A stretch of 64,000 nucleotides of DNA. Source: Pelagovum pacificum. GTDB lineage: Bacteria; Pseudomonadota; Alphaproteobacteria; Rhodobacterales; Rhodobacteraceae. Position 1 is the first letter of the stretch, and each line of letters begins with the position of its first letter. Both the position numbers and the translations under genes were made by a program. The notes under the pieces were generated by a model, which did not search any database, was not told the DNA's origin, and worked only from the letters and a program-made list of their open reading frames with translations. The stretch spans positions 2,604,001 through 2,668,000 of the forward strand of contig NZ_CP065915.1 of NCBI RefSeq assembly GCF_016134045.1, written 5' to 3'. Shown here in pieces: positions 9,158-17,770 of this stretch.

Positions 9158-10044
9158 TGAGTGTCGCCGACGACATCGAAGTGCGCGCCTCCTCCGAAAC
9201 GCTGCTGAAGGCGGAGCGGGGGCCGCGCCGGCCGCGCAACATGGGGCAGATCATCCGCTGGATCGTGCTGTTCCTCGGCGGGATCCTGATGGTGATGCCG
9301 CTGGTCTACATGCTGTCGACCTCGCTCAAGTTCCCGTTCGAGGTCTACAACCTGAACCTGATCCCCGAGGAGCCGACGCTCGAGAACTATGCCTACGTGC
9401 TGGAGGACGGGCGCTTCTATCGCTGGCTGCTGAACTCGACCGTGATCGCGACGATCACCACGATCTCGACGCTGATCTTCGACAGTCTCGTCGGTTATGT
9501 CCTGTGCAAGTTCCGCTTTCGGGGCCGTTACATCGTCTTCATCGCGATCCTCTCCACGCTGATGATCCCGACGGAGATGCTGGTGATCCCGTGGTACCTG
9601 ATGAGCCAGGCGCTCGGCTGGCTCGACACTTACTGGGGCATCATGTTCCCGGGGCTGATGACGGCCTTCGGCACGTTCCTGATGAAGCAGTTCTTCGAGA
9701 CGGTGCCCGACGATTTCATCGAGGCGGCACGGATCGACGGTCTGAACGAGTTGCAGATCTGGTGGTCGGTCGCGATGCCTCTGGTGCGGCCTGCGCTGGC
9801 CGCGCTCGCCATCTTCGTCTTCCTCGGCAACTGGACGGCCTTCATCTGGCCGCTGATCGCGACGAACGATTTCGACAAGTTCACGCTGCCGGTCGGGCTC
9901 GCGACATTCGGCGACGAGGCGGACGTGCAATGGGAGCTCATCATGACCGGCGCGGCCATCGCGACGCTGCCGACGCTGATCTTCTTCCTAATCTTCCAGC
10001 GCTTCATCATCCGGGGCGTGGTCATGGCGGGGCTCAAGGGATGA
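9157..10044 (+). CDS. CUT1 ABC transporter permease (MalG-like)
   Basis: A 295-residue inner-membrane permease with a short N-terminal cytoplasmic tail, about six helices and the EAA loop EAARIDGLNELQIW. The ATG at 9157 overlaps the stop of the previous permease (TGATG), which sets the start. Its own stop overlaps the next gene by four bases (ATGA). It is the partner of the permease at 8216 in the same sugar importer. Confidence 0.92.
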   Translation: MSVADDIEVRASSETLLKAERGPRRPRNMGQIIRWIVLFLGGILMVMPLVYMLSTSLKFPFEVYNLNLIPEEPTLENYAYVLEDGRFYRWLLNSTVIATITTISTLIFDSLVGYVLCKFRFRGRYIVFIAILSTLMIPTEMLVIPWYLMSQALGWLDTYWGIMFPGLMTAFGTFLMKQFFETVPDDFIEAARIDGLNELQIWWSVAMPLVRPALAALAIFVFLGNWTAFIWPLIATNDFDKFTLPVGLATFGDEADVQWELIMTGAAIATLPTLIFFLIFQRFIIRGVVMAGLKG

Positions 10045-11531
10045 CGGACCGAAGCACCTTTCCCGATCCCGTCTACCGCGACACGGTCCTTGCCCCGCTG
10101 TTCGAAGGGGTGAAGACCCATTACGCCGGCCACATGGGCGAGATCGACCGCGCCCACCTCGTGATGCTCGTCGAGACCGGCATCCTGTCGGCGGAGGTCG
10201 GCGCGAAGATCGCGGGCGCCCTGTCGGAGATCGAGGCGGAGACGGACCCCGACGCGCTGACCTACACTGGCGAGTTCGAGGATTACTTCTTCTACGTCGA
10301 GAGCCGGCTGAAGGCGAAGCTCGGCGCGGACACCGGCGGCGCGCTGCATACCGCGCGGTCGCGCAACGACATCGACCACACGCTCTTCAAGATGGCGCTC
10401 AGGACCCGCGCGGACGGGATGGAGACGCTGCTGCTCGACCTTGCGGACGCGCTGATCGGCAAGGCGCGGGCGGAGGCGGCGACGCCGATCGTCGCGTACA
10501 CTCACGGTCAACCGGCGCAGGCCTCGACCTTCGGTCACTACCTGTCGGCGGTGATCGAGGTGCTGCTCGGCGACATCACCCGGCTGGCGCAGGCGCGCGC
10601 GTCGATCAACCTCTGCCCGATGGGCGCGGCGGCGATCACCACCTCGGGCTTCCCGATCGACCGGGGGCGCGTGTCGCACCTGCTGGGCTTCGCGGAGCCG
10701 AAGCGGAACGCCTACGGCTGCATCGCCTCGGTCGACTACATCACCGGTTATTACTCGGCGCTGAAGCTGCCCTTCCTGCACCTCGGCCGGGTGATCCAGG
10801 ACATGGCCTTCTGGTCGGCGTTCGAGGTCGGGCAGCTCTACGTGCCAAACGCGCTCGTGCAGGTCAGCTCGATCATGCCGCAGAAACGCAACCCGGTGCC
10901 GGTGGAGCACATGCGCCACTTGGCCAGCGTCACGGTCGGGCGGTGCGAGACGATGCTGACCACGATGCACAACACGCCCTTTACCGACATGAACGACAGC
11001 GAGGGCGAGGTGCAGTCCGCCGGCTACGGCGCGTTCGAGACCGGCGCGCGGGTCGCGGCGCTGATGGCGGCGTTCCTGCCGGCCTGCTCGATCCGGGCGG
11101 ACCGTGTCGCGGCGAACGCCGACGCCGCCTGCGTCACGATCACCGAGCTTGCCGACACGCTTGTGCGGGCCGAGGGGCTGTCCTTCCGGCAGGCGCATCA
11201 CGTCGCTTCCGTCACAGCCAAGGCGGTGATCGCGAAGGGCGAGCCGCTCGGCGCGGGCTACGACGCCTTCTCCGCCGCGTTCGAGGCCGAAGCGGGTCGC
11301 GCGACCACGCTGGACGCAGCCGCCTTCGCCGACGCGGTCTCCGTCGAGACCTTCATCGCCCGCCGCGACCGCTTCGGCGGGCCGGCGGAGGGCGCGCTGT
11401 CCGAGGCGCTCGACGCCTACACAGCAGACGCCGCCGATCTGCGCCTCACGCTCGAGGGTGACAAGGCGCGGCGCGACAAGGCCGGGGCGGAGCTCGCCGC
11501 GGCATTCCTGAATTTGACGGAGCCCCGCTGA
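10041..11531 (+). CDS. Argininosuccinate lyase-like enzyme (fumarase/aspartase superfamily)
   Basis: A 496-residue lyase with the ArgH hallmarks: HTARSRND (103-110), THGQPAQ (154-160) and the fumarate-lyase signature SSIMPQKRNP (276-285) carrying the mobile catalytic serine. Family members eliminate fumarate from succinyl-amino compounds. The start overlaps the permease stop (ATGA), and the stop overlaps the ATPase start, so it lies in the middle of a sugar-transport operon, far from any arginine gene visible here. This argues for a catabolic lyase acting on an imported sugar-linked aspartate or malate derivative rather than arginine synthesis, though that is inference. A second true argH elsewhere would support it. 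Confidence 0.85.
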   Translation: MTDRSTFPDPVYRDTVLAPLFEGVKTHYAGHMGEIDRAHLVMLVETGILSAEVGAKIAGALSEIEAETDPDALTYTGEFEDYFFYVESRLKAKLGADTGGALHTARSRNDIDHTLFKMALRTRADGMETLLLDLADALIGKARAEAATPIVAYTHGQPAQASTFGHYLSAVIEVLLGDITRLAQARASINLCPMGAAAITTSGFPIDRGRVSHLLGFAEPKRNAYGCIASVDYITGYYSALKLPFLHLGRVIQDMAFWSAFEVGQLYVPNALVQVSSIMPQKRNPVPVEHMRHLASVTVGRCETMLTTMHNTPFTDMNDSEGEVQSAGYGAFETGARVAALMAAFLPACSIRADRVAANADAACVTITELADTLVRAEGLSFRQAHHVASVTAKAVIAKGEPLGAGYDAFSAAFEAEAGRATTLDAAAFADAVSVETFIARRDRFGGPAEGALSEALDAYTADAADLRLTLEGDKARRDKAGAELAAAFLNLTEPR

Positions 11532-12580
11532 TGGCCACCCTTGCCCTGCGCGACCTCGTGAAGACCTTCGACAAGACGGAGGTTCTCCACTCGATCAGCC
11601 TAGACGTTGAGGACGGCGAGTTCGTCGTCTTCGTCGGCCCTTCCGGCTGCGGGAAATCGACCACCCTGCGGATGATCGCGGGGCTGGAGGAAGTGACCTC
11701 CGGCACCGTGTCGATCGGCGGCAAGGTCGTGAACAACCTGGAGCCGAAGGACCGGGACATCGCCATGGTGTTCCAGAACTACGCGATCTACCCGCACCTT
11801 TCGGTGCGCCGCAATATCGCGTTCGGGCTGCGGACCTCGAAGATGTCGAAGGCCGACAAGGAGAAGCGGATCGAGGAGGTTGCAGGCATTCTCGGCATGA
11901 CCGAATACCTCGACCGGCGGCCGAACCAGCTGTCGGGCGGTCAGCGGCAGCGTGTCGCGATCGGCCGGGCGATGGTGCGCGACCCGGCAGTATTCCTGTT
12001 CGACGAACCGTTGTCCAACCTCGACGCGCAGCTTCGGACGCAGATGCGCCTCGAGATCAAGAAGCTGCACAAGCAGGTCGGCAACACGATCGTCTTCGTC
12101 ACCCACGATCAGGTTGAGGCGATGACGATGGCCGACCGGATCGTCATCATGAAGGACGGCCATATCCAGCAGATCGGCACGCCCGCCGAGGTCTATCACC
12201 ATCCCGCCAACAGCTTCGTCGCGCAGTTCATCGGCGCGCCGGCGATGAACATGCTGCCGGTCGAGCTTGGCCCCCAGGGGGCGACCCTGCCGGGGGGCGG
12301 CGTGATCCGCCTTCCCGTCGACAGGACCGGCCCCGCGATGCTGGGGGTGCGGCCCGACGACCTGACGCCGGACCCGGAGATCGTGCTGATCGAGGGCGAA
12401 GTGACGGTGCAGGAGCCGCTCGGCTCGGAGACGCTGATCTACGTGACTACGCCGGCGGGCGAAGTCGTGGCGCGGGCGGACGGACGGACGCCACCTGCGC
12501 TCGGCTCGCAGGTGCGGCTCGGCGCGTCGCCGGACACGCTCCACCTGTTCGATGCAGAGACCGGCCAGGCCCTGAGATGA
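11531..12580 (+). CDS. Sugar ABC transporter ATP-binding protein (MalK/UgpC family)
   Basis: A 349-residue ATPase: Walker [10 protein letters not shown] (36-44), signature LSGGQRQR (134-141), Walker B with VFLFDEP (154-160), then a C-terminal TOBE/OB regulatory domain (about 240-349). The TOBE part carries the usual GVRPDD motif. It energises the two permeases at 8216 and 9157. The ATG overlaps the lyase stop, and the PfkB gene overlaps its end (ATGA). Confidence 0.94.
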   Translation: MATLALRDLVKTFDKTEVLHSISLDVEDGEFVVFVGPSGCGKSTTLRMIAGLEEVTSGTVSIGGKVVNNLEPKDRDIAMVFQNYAIYPHLSVRRNIAFGLRTSKMSKADKEKRIEEVAGILGMTEYLDRRPNQLSGGQRQRVAIGRAMVRDPAVFLFDEPLSNLDAQLRTQMRLEIKKLHKQVGNTIVFVTHDQVEAMTMADRIVIMKDGHIQQIGTPAEVYHHPANSFVAQFIGAPAMNMLPVELGPQGATLPGGGVIRLPVDRTGPAMLGVRPDDLTPDPEIVLIEGEVTVQEPLGSETLIYVTTPAGEVVARADGRTPPALGSQVRLGASPDTLHLFDAETGQALR

Positions 12581-13482
12581 GCGCCGCCCCCGCCCCTTCC
12601 GGCGGCGCGGTTCTCTGTGTCGGCCGGCTCTATTGCGACCTCGTCTTCACCGGCGTGCCACGGCTGCCGAGCCTCGGGACGGAGGTGTTCGCCGAAGGGC
12701 TGTCGCTTCATGCGGGCGGCGGGCCGACGATCACGGCCGCCTGCCTCGCCGCACTCGGCCGTCCCGTGGGGCTGGCCGCGACGCTTCCCGTGGCGCCCTT
12801 CGATACACCGATGCGGGCGGAGCTCGACCGGCTCGGCGTGTCAGACGCGCTCTGCGATGTCGCGCCGGAGGGGAGCGATCCCCAGCTGACGGCGGTCATG
12901 GTGTCGGGCGGGGAACGTGCGTTCCTAACGCGCGCTCCGGGTGCCGCCCTGCCCCGCCTCTCGGCTGGCGACCTCGACGGGTTCGCACATGTCCACATCG
13001 GCGAGCTGAAGTCGCTGATGGAGAACCCGTGGCTGGTCCCGCTGGCGCGGGGGGCCGGGTTGACCATCTCGCTCGACTGCGGGTGGGAGGACGTGCTGCC
13101 GGACGGCGCGGCGGACCTGATCGCGTCGGTCGATTTGTTCCTGCCCAACCGGGCGGAGTCTTTCCGGCTGGCGGAGGCCGGGCTGGGCGACAGCCCGGCA
13201 ATGCTGACGGTCGTGAAGGCCGGTGCAGACGGGGCCTTCGCTCACCAGTTCGACAACGTGCTGCATGTGCCGGCGGAGCCGGTCGCGGTCGTGGACACGA
13301 CGGGTGCTGGCGACGCCTTCAACGGCGGCTTCCTGCATCGCTGGCTGGAGAAGGCGCCGCTGGAAGAGTGCCTCGCGCTCGGCAACATCTGCGGGGCGCG
13401 GGCGGTCTCTGCCGTGGGCGGGACCGCAGGTCTTGCCGGACTGGGCGACAGACTTGCCGGAAAGCGGGCGACGACGGGCTGA
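12577..13482 (+). CDS. PfkB family carbohydrate kinase
   Basis: A 301-residue ribokinase-like sugar kinase with an N-terminal substrate region (LHAGGGPTITAACLAAL) and the C-terminal PfkB signature DTTGAGDAFNGG (240-251), in which D246 is the catalytic base and GAG forms the anion hole. It is cytoplasmic and presumably phosphorylates the sugar released after import and lyase cleavage. It is the last gene of the operon and overlaps the ATPase by four bases. The exact sugar is unknown. The ROK regulator and PIG-L deacetylase across the divergent promoter suggest an amino-sugar-like compound. Confidence 0.9.
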   Translation: MSAAPAPSGGAVLCVGRLYCDLVFTGVPRLPSLGTEVFAEGLSLHAGGGPTITAACLAALGRPVGLAATLPVAPFDTPMRAELDRLGVSDALCDVAPEGSDPQLTAVMVSGGERAFLTRAPGAALPRLSAGDLDGFAHVHIGELKSLMENPWLVPLARGAGLTISLDCGWEDVLPDGAADLIASVDLFLPNRAESFRLAEAGLGDSPAMLTVVKAGADGAFAHQFDNVLHVPAEPVAVVDTTGAGDAFNGGFLHRWLEKAPLEECLALGNICGARAVSAVGGTAGLAGLGDRLAGKRATTG

Positions 13483-13490
13483 CCGTCGCC
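13467..13490. terminator. Possible bidirectional terminator between convergent genes
   Basis: Stem of seven pairs, GGCGACG with CGTCGCC, loop of ten bases, spanning the PfkB stop and facing the sugar dehydrogenase stop 19 bases away. No strong T-run, so it is weakly supported. Confidence 0.3.
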
Positions 13491-13501
13491 GCCCCGTTTC
13501 A

Positions 13502-14791
13502 TCAGGCGCCGGTCACGCGCCAGACCACGTCGCCGACGTCGTCGGCCATCAGCAGCGACTTGCCGTCCGGGCCGACCTTCACGCCGACGGGACGACCGTA
13601 GGATGTCTTCTCATCCTCGGAGAGGAAGCCCGACAGGATGTCGCGCGGCGGGCCCGAAGGCTTGCCGTTCTGGAACGGGACGAAGATCAGCTTGTAGCCC
13701 GAGAGCGTCGAGCGGTTCCACGAACCGTGCTGGCCGATCGCCATGCCGTCGGGGAAGCCCGGCAGCGTGCCCGCCGGCACCCAGCAGAGGCCGAGCGAGG
13801 CGGTGTGACCGCCGAGCGCGTAGTCCGGCTTGATCGCGCTGTCGACCTTCGCCTTGTCCTGCGGGACGCGGTCATCGACGATCTTGCCCCAGTAGCAGTA
13901 GGGCCAGCCGTAGAAGCCGCCGTCCTCGACCGAGGTGAGGTAGTCCGGCGGTGTCTCGTCGCCGAGACCGTCGCGTTCGTTGACCACGGTCCAGAGCTTG
14001 TCGGTCGTCGGCTCGAACGCCGTGCCGACCGGGTTGCGCAGGCCGCCGGCAAAGACGCGCGCCTTGTCGGTGGCGATGTCGTATTCCCAGATGCAGGCCC
14101 GGCCCTCTTCGGCCTCCATCCCGTTGTCGCCGATGTTGGAGTCAGACCCGACGCCGGCATAGAGCTTGGTGCGGTCGGGCGAGACGATCAGGCTGCGCGT
14201 CCAGTGGCCGCCCGGCTTGAAGTCGACGAGCTTGCGGCCCGGCCCCTTGAGGGAGGTCGCGCCCTCCTCGTAGTCGAAAGCGACGATGCCGTCGGTGTTG
14301 CCGACGTAGAAGGTGCCGTCGACGAGGGCCATGCCGAAGGGCTGGCGCTGGTTCTCGAGGAACACGTGCCGTTCTTCCGCGACGCCGTCGCCGTCGGCAT
14401 CCCGCCAGAGCGTGATGCGGTTGGCGCTTTTGCCGAGCGCGCGGGCGCGGCGCATCGTGGCCTGCATCGCGCGTTCGAACATGCTGTTCGGCGGGCCGGC
14501 TTCCTGCAGCGCCTCGGCGATCAGGACGTCGCCGTTCGGCAGCACTTCGATCCAGCGGGGGTGCTGAAGCTCGCTGGCGAAGGCGTTGACCTTCAGGCCG
14601 GACGCAGTCTTCGGCACCTGCCCGTCCGACCAGCCTTTCGCGGTCGGCATCTTCAGGGTCATGATGCCCTGCTTTTTGGCGTCGGGGATCGAGGGGTCGC
14701 CCCCCATCGCCTGTGTCCCCGGCGCACCCATGCGCCGCAGGAGCACCATCGTTCCGCCCACCATCGAGGTGGCTCGCGCCATGAAGTCCAT
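13502..14791 (-). CDS. PQQ-dependent sugar (sorbosone/aldose) dehydrogenase-like protein
   Basis: A 429-residue beta-propeller protein of the soluble glucose/sorbosone dehydrogenase family. Propeller motifs seen are HPRWIEVLPNGDVLIAE, RQPFGMALV, GLRNPVGTAFEP and GGFYGWPYCYWG. The family oxidises sugars with PQQ, normally in the periplasm. I chose the ATG at 14791, with GGAGG five bases upstream, over a 21-codon longer frame. The N-terminus is basic and methionine-rich without a clear Sec signal, so location is uncertain. It follows ornithine cyclodeaminase by 63 bases on the same strand. The substrate is unknown. Confidence 0.82.
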   Translation of the reverse strand: MDFMARATSMVGGTMVLLRRMGAPGTQAMGGDPSIPDAKKQGIMTLKMPTAKGWSDGQVPKTASGLKVNAFASELQHPRWIEVLPNGDVLIAEALQEAGPPNSMFERAMQATMRRARALGKSANRITLWRDADGDGVAEERHVFLENQRQPFGMALVDGTFYVGNTDGIVAFDYEEGATSLKGPGRKLVDFKPGGHWTRSLIVSPDRTKLYAGVGSDSNIGDNGMEAEEGRACIWEYDIATDKARVFAGGLRNPVGTAFEPTTDKLWTVVNERDGLGDETPPDYLTSVEDGGFYGWPYCYWGKIVDDRVPQDKAKVDSAIKPDYALGGHTASLGLCWVPAGTLPGFPDGMAIGQHGSWNRSTLSGYKLIFVPFQNGKPSGPPRDILSGFLSEDEKTSYGRPVGVKVGPDGKSLLMADDVGDVVWRVTGA

Positions 14792-14854
14792 GGTTTCCTC
14801 CGGTATAAAGATCTTGATGTGTCTATCGCAAAGCTGCGGGTGATAGAACCGCAT

Positions 14855-15898
14855 TCACCCCGGCGCGGCCCTCAGCAGCATTCCGAACAGGTCGCGCGGT
14901 TCGTCGGGGTCGGCGAGCAGGTCGAGCTGCTCGCAATAGGGATGGGACTTCAACGCGGCGTGGATGTAGCGCAGGGCGGAGAAATCCTCCGTCGCGAAGC
15001 CGACGCTGTCGAACACGGTGATCTGCCGCTCGTCGCGGCGGCCCGTGGCGGTGCCGGTGATCACCTGCCAAAGCTCGGTGACCGGGTGGTCATCGTCGAG
15101 TTGCTGGATCTCGCCCTCGATCCGGGTCTGCGGCGGGTATTCCACGAAGATGTCCGACCGCAGGAGGATGTCGCGGTGCAGCTCGGTCTTGCCCGGGCAG
15201 TCGCCACCGACGGCGTTCACGTGCAGCCCCGCGCCGACCATGTTGTCAGTGAGGATCGTCGCATATTGCTTGTCCGCCGTCGCGGTGGTGACGATGTCCG
15301 CGCCCTCAACCGCCTCTTCGGGCGCCGCGCAGCACGTGATGTCGAAGCCGAAGGCGGCAAGGTTGGCGGCGCAGCGCTCTGTCGCGGCGGAGTCGATGTC
15401 GAACAGGCGCAGCCGGTCCACGCCGAGCAGCGCCTTGAAGGCGAGCGCCTGGAACTCCGACTGGGCGCCGTTGCCGATGATCGCCATCGTCTTCGCCCCC
15501 GGCCGGGCGAGGTATCTGGCCGCGACGGCGGATGTCGCCGCGGTGCGCAGCGCGGTGAGGATCGTCATCTCGGTCAGCAGCAGGGGATAGCCCGTCTCGA
15601 CCTCGGCGAGCAGGCCGAAGGCAGTGACCGTCTGCCGGCCGCTCTTCGTGTTGCCGGGATGGCCGTTGACGTACTTGAACCCGTAGAGCGTGCCGTCGCT
15701 GGTCGGCATCAGCTCGATCACCCCGATCTTGCTGTGGGAGGCGACGCGGGGCGTCTTGTCGAAGCTCTCCCACCGGGTGAAGTCATGCTCCACGTGCTCG
15801 GCCAGTTCGCGCAGGAAACGCTCGATCCCGATCGCGTGGACGAGCTTCATCATGTTTTCGACGCTGACGAAGGGAACGAGGTTTAGGTCCTTGAGCAT
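14855..15898 (-). CDS. Ornithine cyclodeaminase / mu-crystallin family protein
   Basis: About 347 residues, close to the usual length of ornithine cyclodeaminases (around 350). The NAD-binding motif GNGAQSEFQALAF follows the conserved LTALRTAATSAVAARYLA segment, and substrate-binding residues lie in the N-terminal half (KYVNGHPGNT). The family converts L-ornithine to L-proline and ammonia. Related paralogues act on other amino acids or ketimines. I prefer the ATG at 15898 with GGCAGGG upstream; a GTG two codons earlier is possible. It lies after the arabinose operon but behind a strong palindrome, so it may be transcribed separately. Confidence 0.88.
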   Translation of the reverse strand: MLKDLNLVPFVSVENMMKLVHAIGIERFLRELAEHVEHDFTRWESFDKTPRVASHSKIGVIELMPTSDGTLYGFKYVNGHPGNTKSGRQTVTAFGLLAEVETGYPLLLTEMTILTALRTAATSAVAARYLARPGAKTMAIIGNGAQSEFQALAFKALLGVDRLRLFDIDSAATERCAANLAAFGFDITCCAAPEEAVEGADIVTTATADKQYATILTDNMVGAGLHVNAVGGDCPGKTELHRDILLRSDIFVEYPPQTRIEGEIQQLDDDHPVTELWQVITGTATGRRDERQITVFDSVGFATEDFSALRYIHAALKSHPYCEQLDLLADPDEPRDLFGMLLRAAPG

Positions 15899-15919
15899 CT
15901 GCACCCTGCCTGAAACGGA

Positions 15920-15949
15920 AGACGGGGCGATGCTAGCATCGCCCCGTCT
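15920..15949 (-). terminator. Perfect 30-base palindrome, likely terminator of the arabinose operon
   Basis: Fully symmetrical over 30 bases (arms AGACGGGGCGATGCT and complement, no loop in DNA). It lies between the last permease stop (15972) and the ornithine cyclodeaminase start (15898). On the minus strand it is followed by pyrimidine-rich CTTCCGTTTC. It most likely forms a terminator hairpin; an operator role for a dimeric regulator is also possible. Confidence 0.6.
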
Positions 15950-15971
15950 CCCTTGGCTATCTCGGGAAAGA

Positions 15972-16799
15972 TCAGCCCTTCACGCCGGACGAGATCATGA
16001 CGGCCTCGGTGACCCGGCGCTGGAAGACAAGGTAGGCGACCGCGACCGGCATGGCGGCCAGCAGCGCGACGGCCATCAGCTTGGCGTAGAAGACGCCGAA
16101 GGTGTCGTTCACCTGCGTGATGCCGACCGGGATCGTCATCTTGCTTTCGGTCGTGGTGACGAGGAACGGCCAGAAGAAGTTGTTCCAGGCCCCGATGAAG
16201 GTGATGATCGCGAGCGCGGTCGTGATGCCCCAGTTCAGCGGCATGTAGACCTTGAACAGCAGGGTGTAGTCGCGGCCCCCGTCAAGCAGCACTGCCTCCT
16301 TCAGCTCTTTCGGCACGGCGTCGAAGAACTGTTTGTAGACGATGATGACCACCGGAACGACGAGCTGCGGGATGATGATCCCCGCCCACGTGTTGATGAG
16401 GCCGAACTGGTTCATCATGATGAACTGGGAGACGACGAGCGTCTGGCTTGGGATCATGAAGCAAGCCAGCACGATCCCGTAGAGGAGCCGCCGCCCGGGG
16501 AAGCGCATCTGGCTGATGGCATAGGCGCACATCATGCCGGAGATGATGACCAGCACCGTGATGATGAGCGCGGTGCCGATCGAGTTCAGATACCAGGTCA
16601 GGATCCGGGTGTTGGTCAGCGTCTGCACGAAGTTGTCGGGCACGAACTGGTCCGGCAGCAGCCCGGCCTGCGGGCTCACCACCCGCTCCTCGGTACGGAA
16701 CGAGGTGACGAGCGCCCAGTAGAGCGGGAAGAACCAGATCGCCCCGGCGATCAGCGTGATGAAGGTGAGAATGCGGTTCTCGATCTTGCGCGTTTTCAT
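15972..16799 (-). CDS. CUT1 ABC transporter permease (MalG-like)
   Basis: A 275-residue inner-membrane permease with six helices. The EAA loop reads EAVLLDGGRDYTLLF, a slightly degenerate form. Its start overlaps the stop of the MalF-like permease. It is the distal transporter gene of the arabinose operon and is followed by a 30-base palindrome. Together with the permease at 16799 it forms the membrane channel for the binding protein at 17771. Confidence 0.92.
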   Translation of the reverse strand: MKTRKIENRILTFITLIAGAIWFFPLYWALVTSFRTEERVVSPQAGLLPDQFVPDNFVQTLTNTRILTWYLNSIGTALIITVLVIISGMMCAYAISQMRFPGRRLLYGIVLACFMIPSQTLVVSQFIMMNQFGLINTWAGIIIPQLVVPVVIIVYKQFFDAVPKELKEAVLLDGGRDYTLLFKVYMPLNWGITTALAIITFIGAWNNFFWPFLVTTTESKMTIPVGITQVNDTFGVFYAKLMAVALLAAMPVAVAYLVFQRRVTEAVMISSGVKG

Positions 16800-17683
16800 C
16801 AGCGCCGCCCTCCGATCCGAAGAAGCTGGAATTGCAGGATGGACACCACGGCGATCAGCACGAAGGCGACGAGCGCGATGGCCGAGGCATAGCCCGAGTT
16901 ATTGAGCTGGAAGGCCTCGCGGTAGACCATCATCAGTAGCACGTAGGAGGAGTTGAACGGTCCGCCCTGCGACAGCAGATAGACCTGGTCGAAGATCTTG
17001 AGCTGCAGGATGAGCTGGAGCGTCAGGACGAGCGCGGTCACCGGCCAGAGCAGCGGCCATGTCACCCGCCAGAACTTCTGTCCCGTGGTCGCACCGTCGA
17101 GCGATGCCGCCTCGTAGAGTTCGGAGGGAATGTTGCGCAGGCCGGCGATGAACAGCAGCACGTTGAAGCCGTTGGTCCACCAGATCGTCACGACGGCGAT
17201 CATGGGCATGACCCAGTAGGGGTTGCCGAAGACCTTCACGGGCTTGCCGGTGAAATATTCGAAGAGCGGCTGAAGCACGCCGAAGGTGTTGTCCAGCATC
17301 CAGCTCCAGATGATCGTGACGACCGAGACGGGCAGGATGTAGGGTAGGAAGAAGACCGCGAGAATGAAGGCCTGCATCCGCCCCGACAGCCGGTTCACCA
17401 TCAGCGCGATACCAAGCGCGATGATTGTCGTCGGGATGACGGTCAGCAGGATGAAGTAGCCGTTGTTCTTGAGCGAGGTCCAGAACAGTCGGTCGCCGAA
17501 CAGGCGGGTGTAGTTGTCGAGGCCGACCCACTCACCCTCGCCGATCAGCGGCGCGTTGGTGAAGGACAGCCGTACGACGTCGATCATGGGGTAGAGGAAC
17601 GCCAGGGCGAACATGACCACGAACGGGGCGATCATTGTGTAGGCGACGATGATATGCCGTCTTCTGTTTCGTTTGCTGGCCAT
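16799..17683 (-). CDS. CUT1 ABC transporter permease (MalF-like)
   Basis: A 294-residue inner-membrane permease with a basic N-terminal tail (SKRNRRR), about six helices and EAA loop EAASLDGATTGQKFW. The ATG at 17683 is preceded by AGAAGGGC. It lies 87 bases after the binding-protein gene, and the gap holds a 12-pair stem-loop. It is part of an arabinose-type importer judged by its GH51 and AraD1-like neighbours. Confidence 0.92.
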   Translation of the reverse strand: MASKRNRRRHIIVAYTMIAPFVVMFALAFLYPMIDVVRLSFTNAPLIGEGEWVGLDNYTRLFGDRLFWTSLKNNGYFILLTVIPTTIIALGIALMVNRLSGRMQAFILAVFFLPYILPVSVVTIIWSWMLDNTFGVLQPLFEYFTGKPVKVFGNPYWVMPMIAVVTIWWTNGFNVLLFIAGLRNIPSELYEAASLDGATTGQKFWRVTWPLLWPVTALVLTLQLILQLKIFDQVYLLSQGGPFNSSYVLLMMVYREAFQLNNSGYASAIALVAFVLIAVVSILQFQLLRIGGRR

Positions 17684-17724
17684 GCGGTCGGGCGCCCTTC
17701 TGAGGTGTCTTGTCTTTGATGGAG

Positions 17725-17754
17725 GGCCCGCGCCGGGCGATGCCGGCGCGGGCC
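17725..17754 (-). terminator. Intercistronic stem-loop after the binding-protein gene
   Basis: Perfect 12-pair GC stem (17725-17736 with 17743-17754) and six-base loop between the binding-protein stop and the permease start. It probably stabilises the upstream message or attenuates permease expression. Confidence 0.7.
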
Positions 17755-17770
17755 TTGGTCATGTGACCGC

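Noticed and set aside
13223..15886. Open frame of 887 codons on the plus strand
   Set aside because: It runs antisense through the sugar dehydrogenase and ornithine cyclodeaminase genes and through part of the PfkB gene in another frame. All three real genes have clear family motifs.
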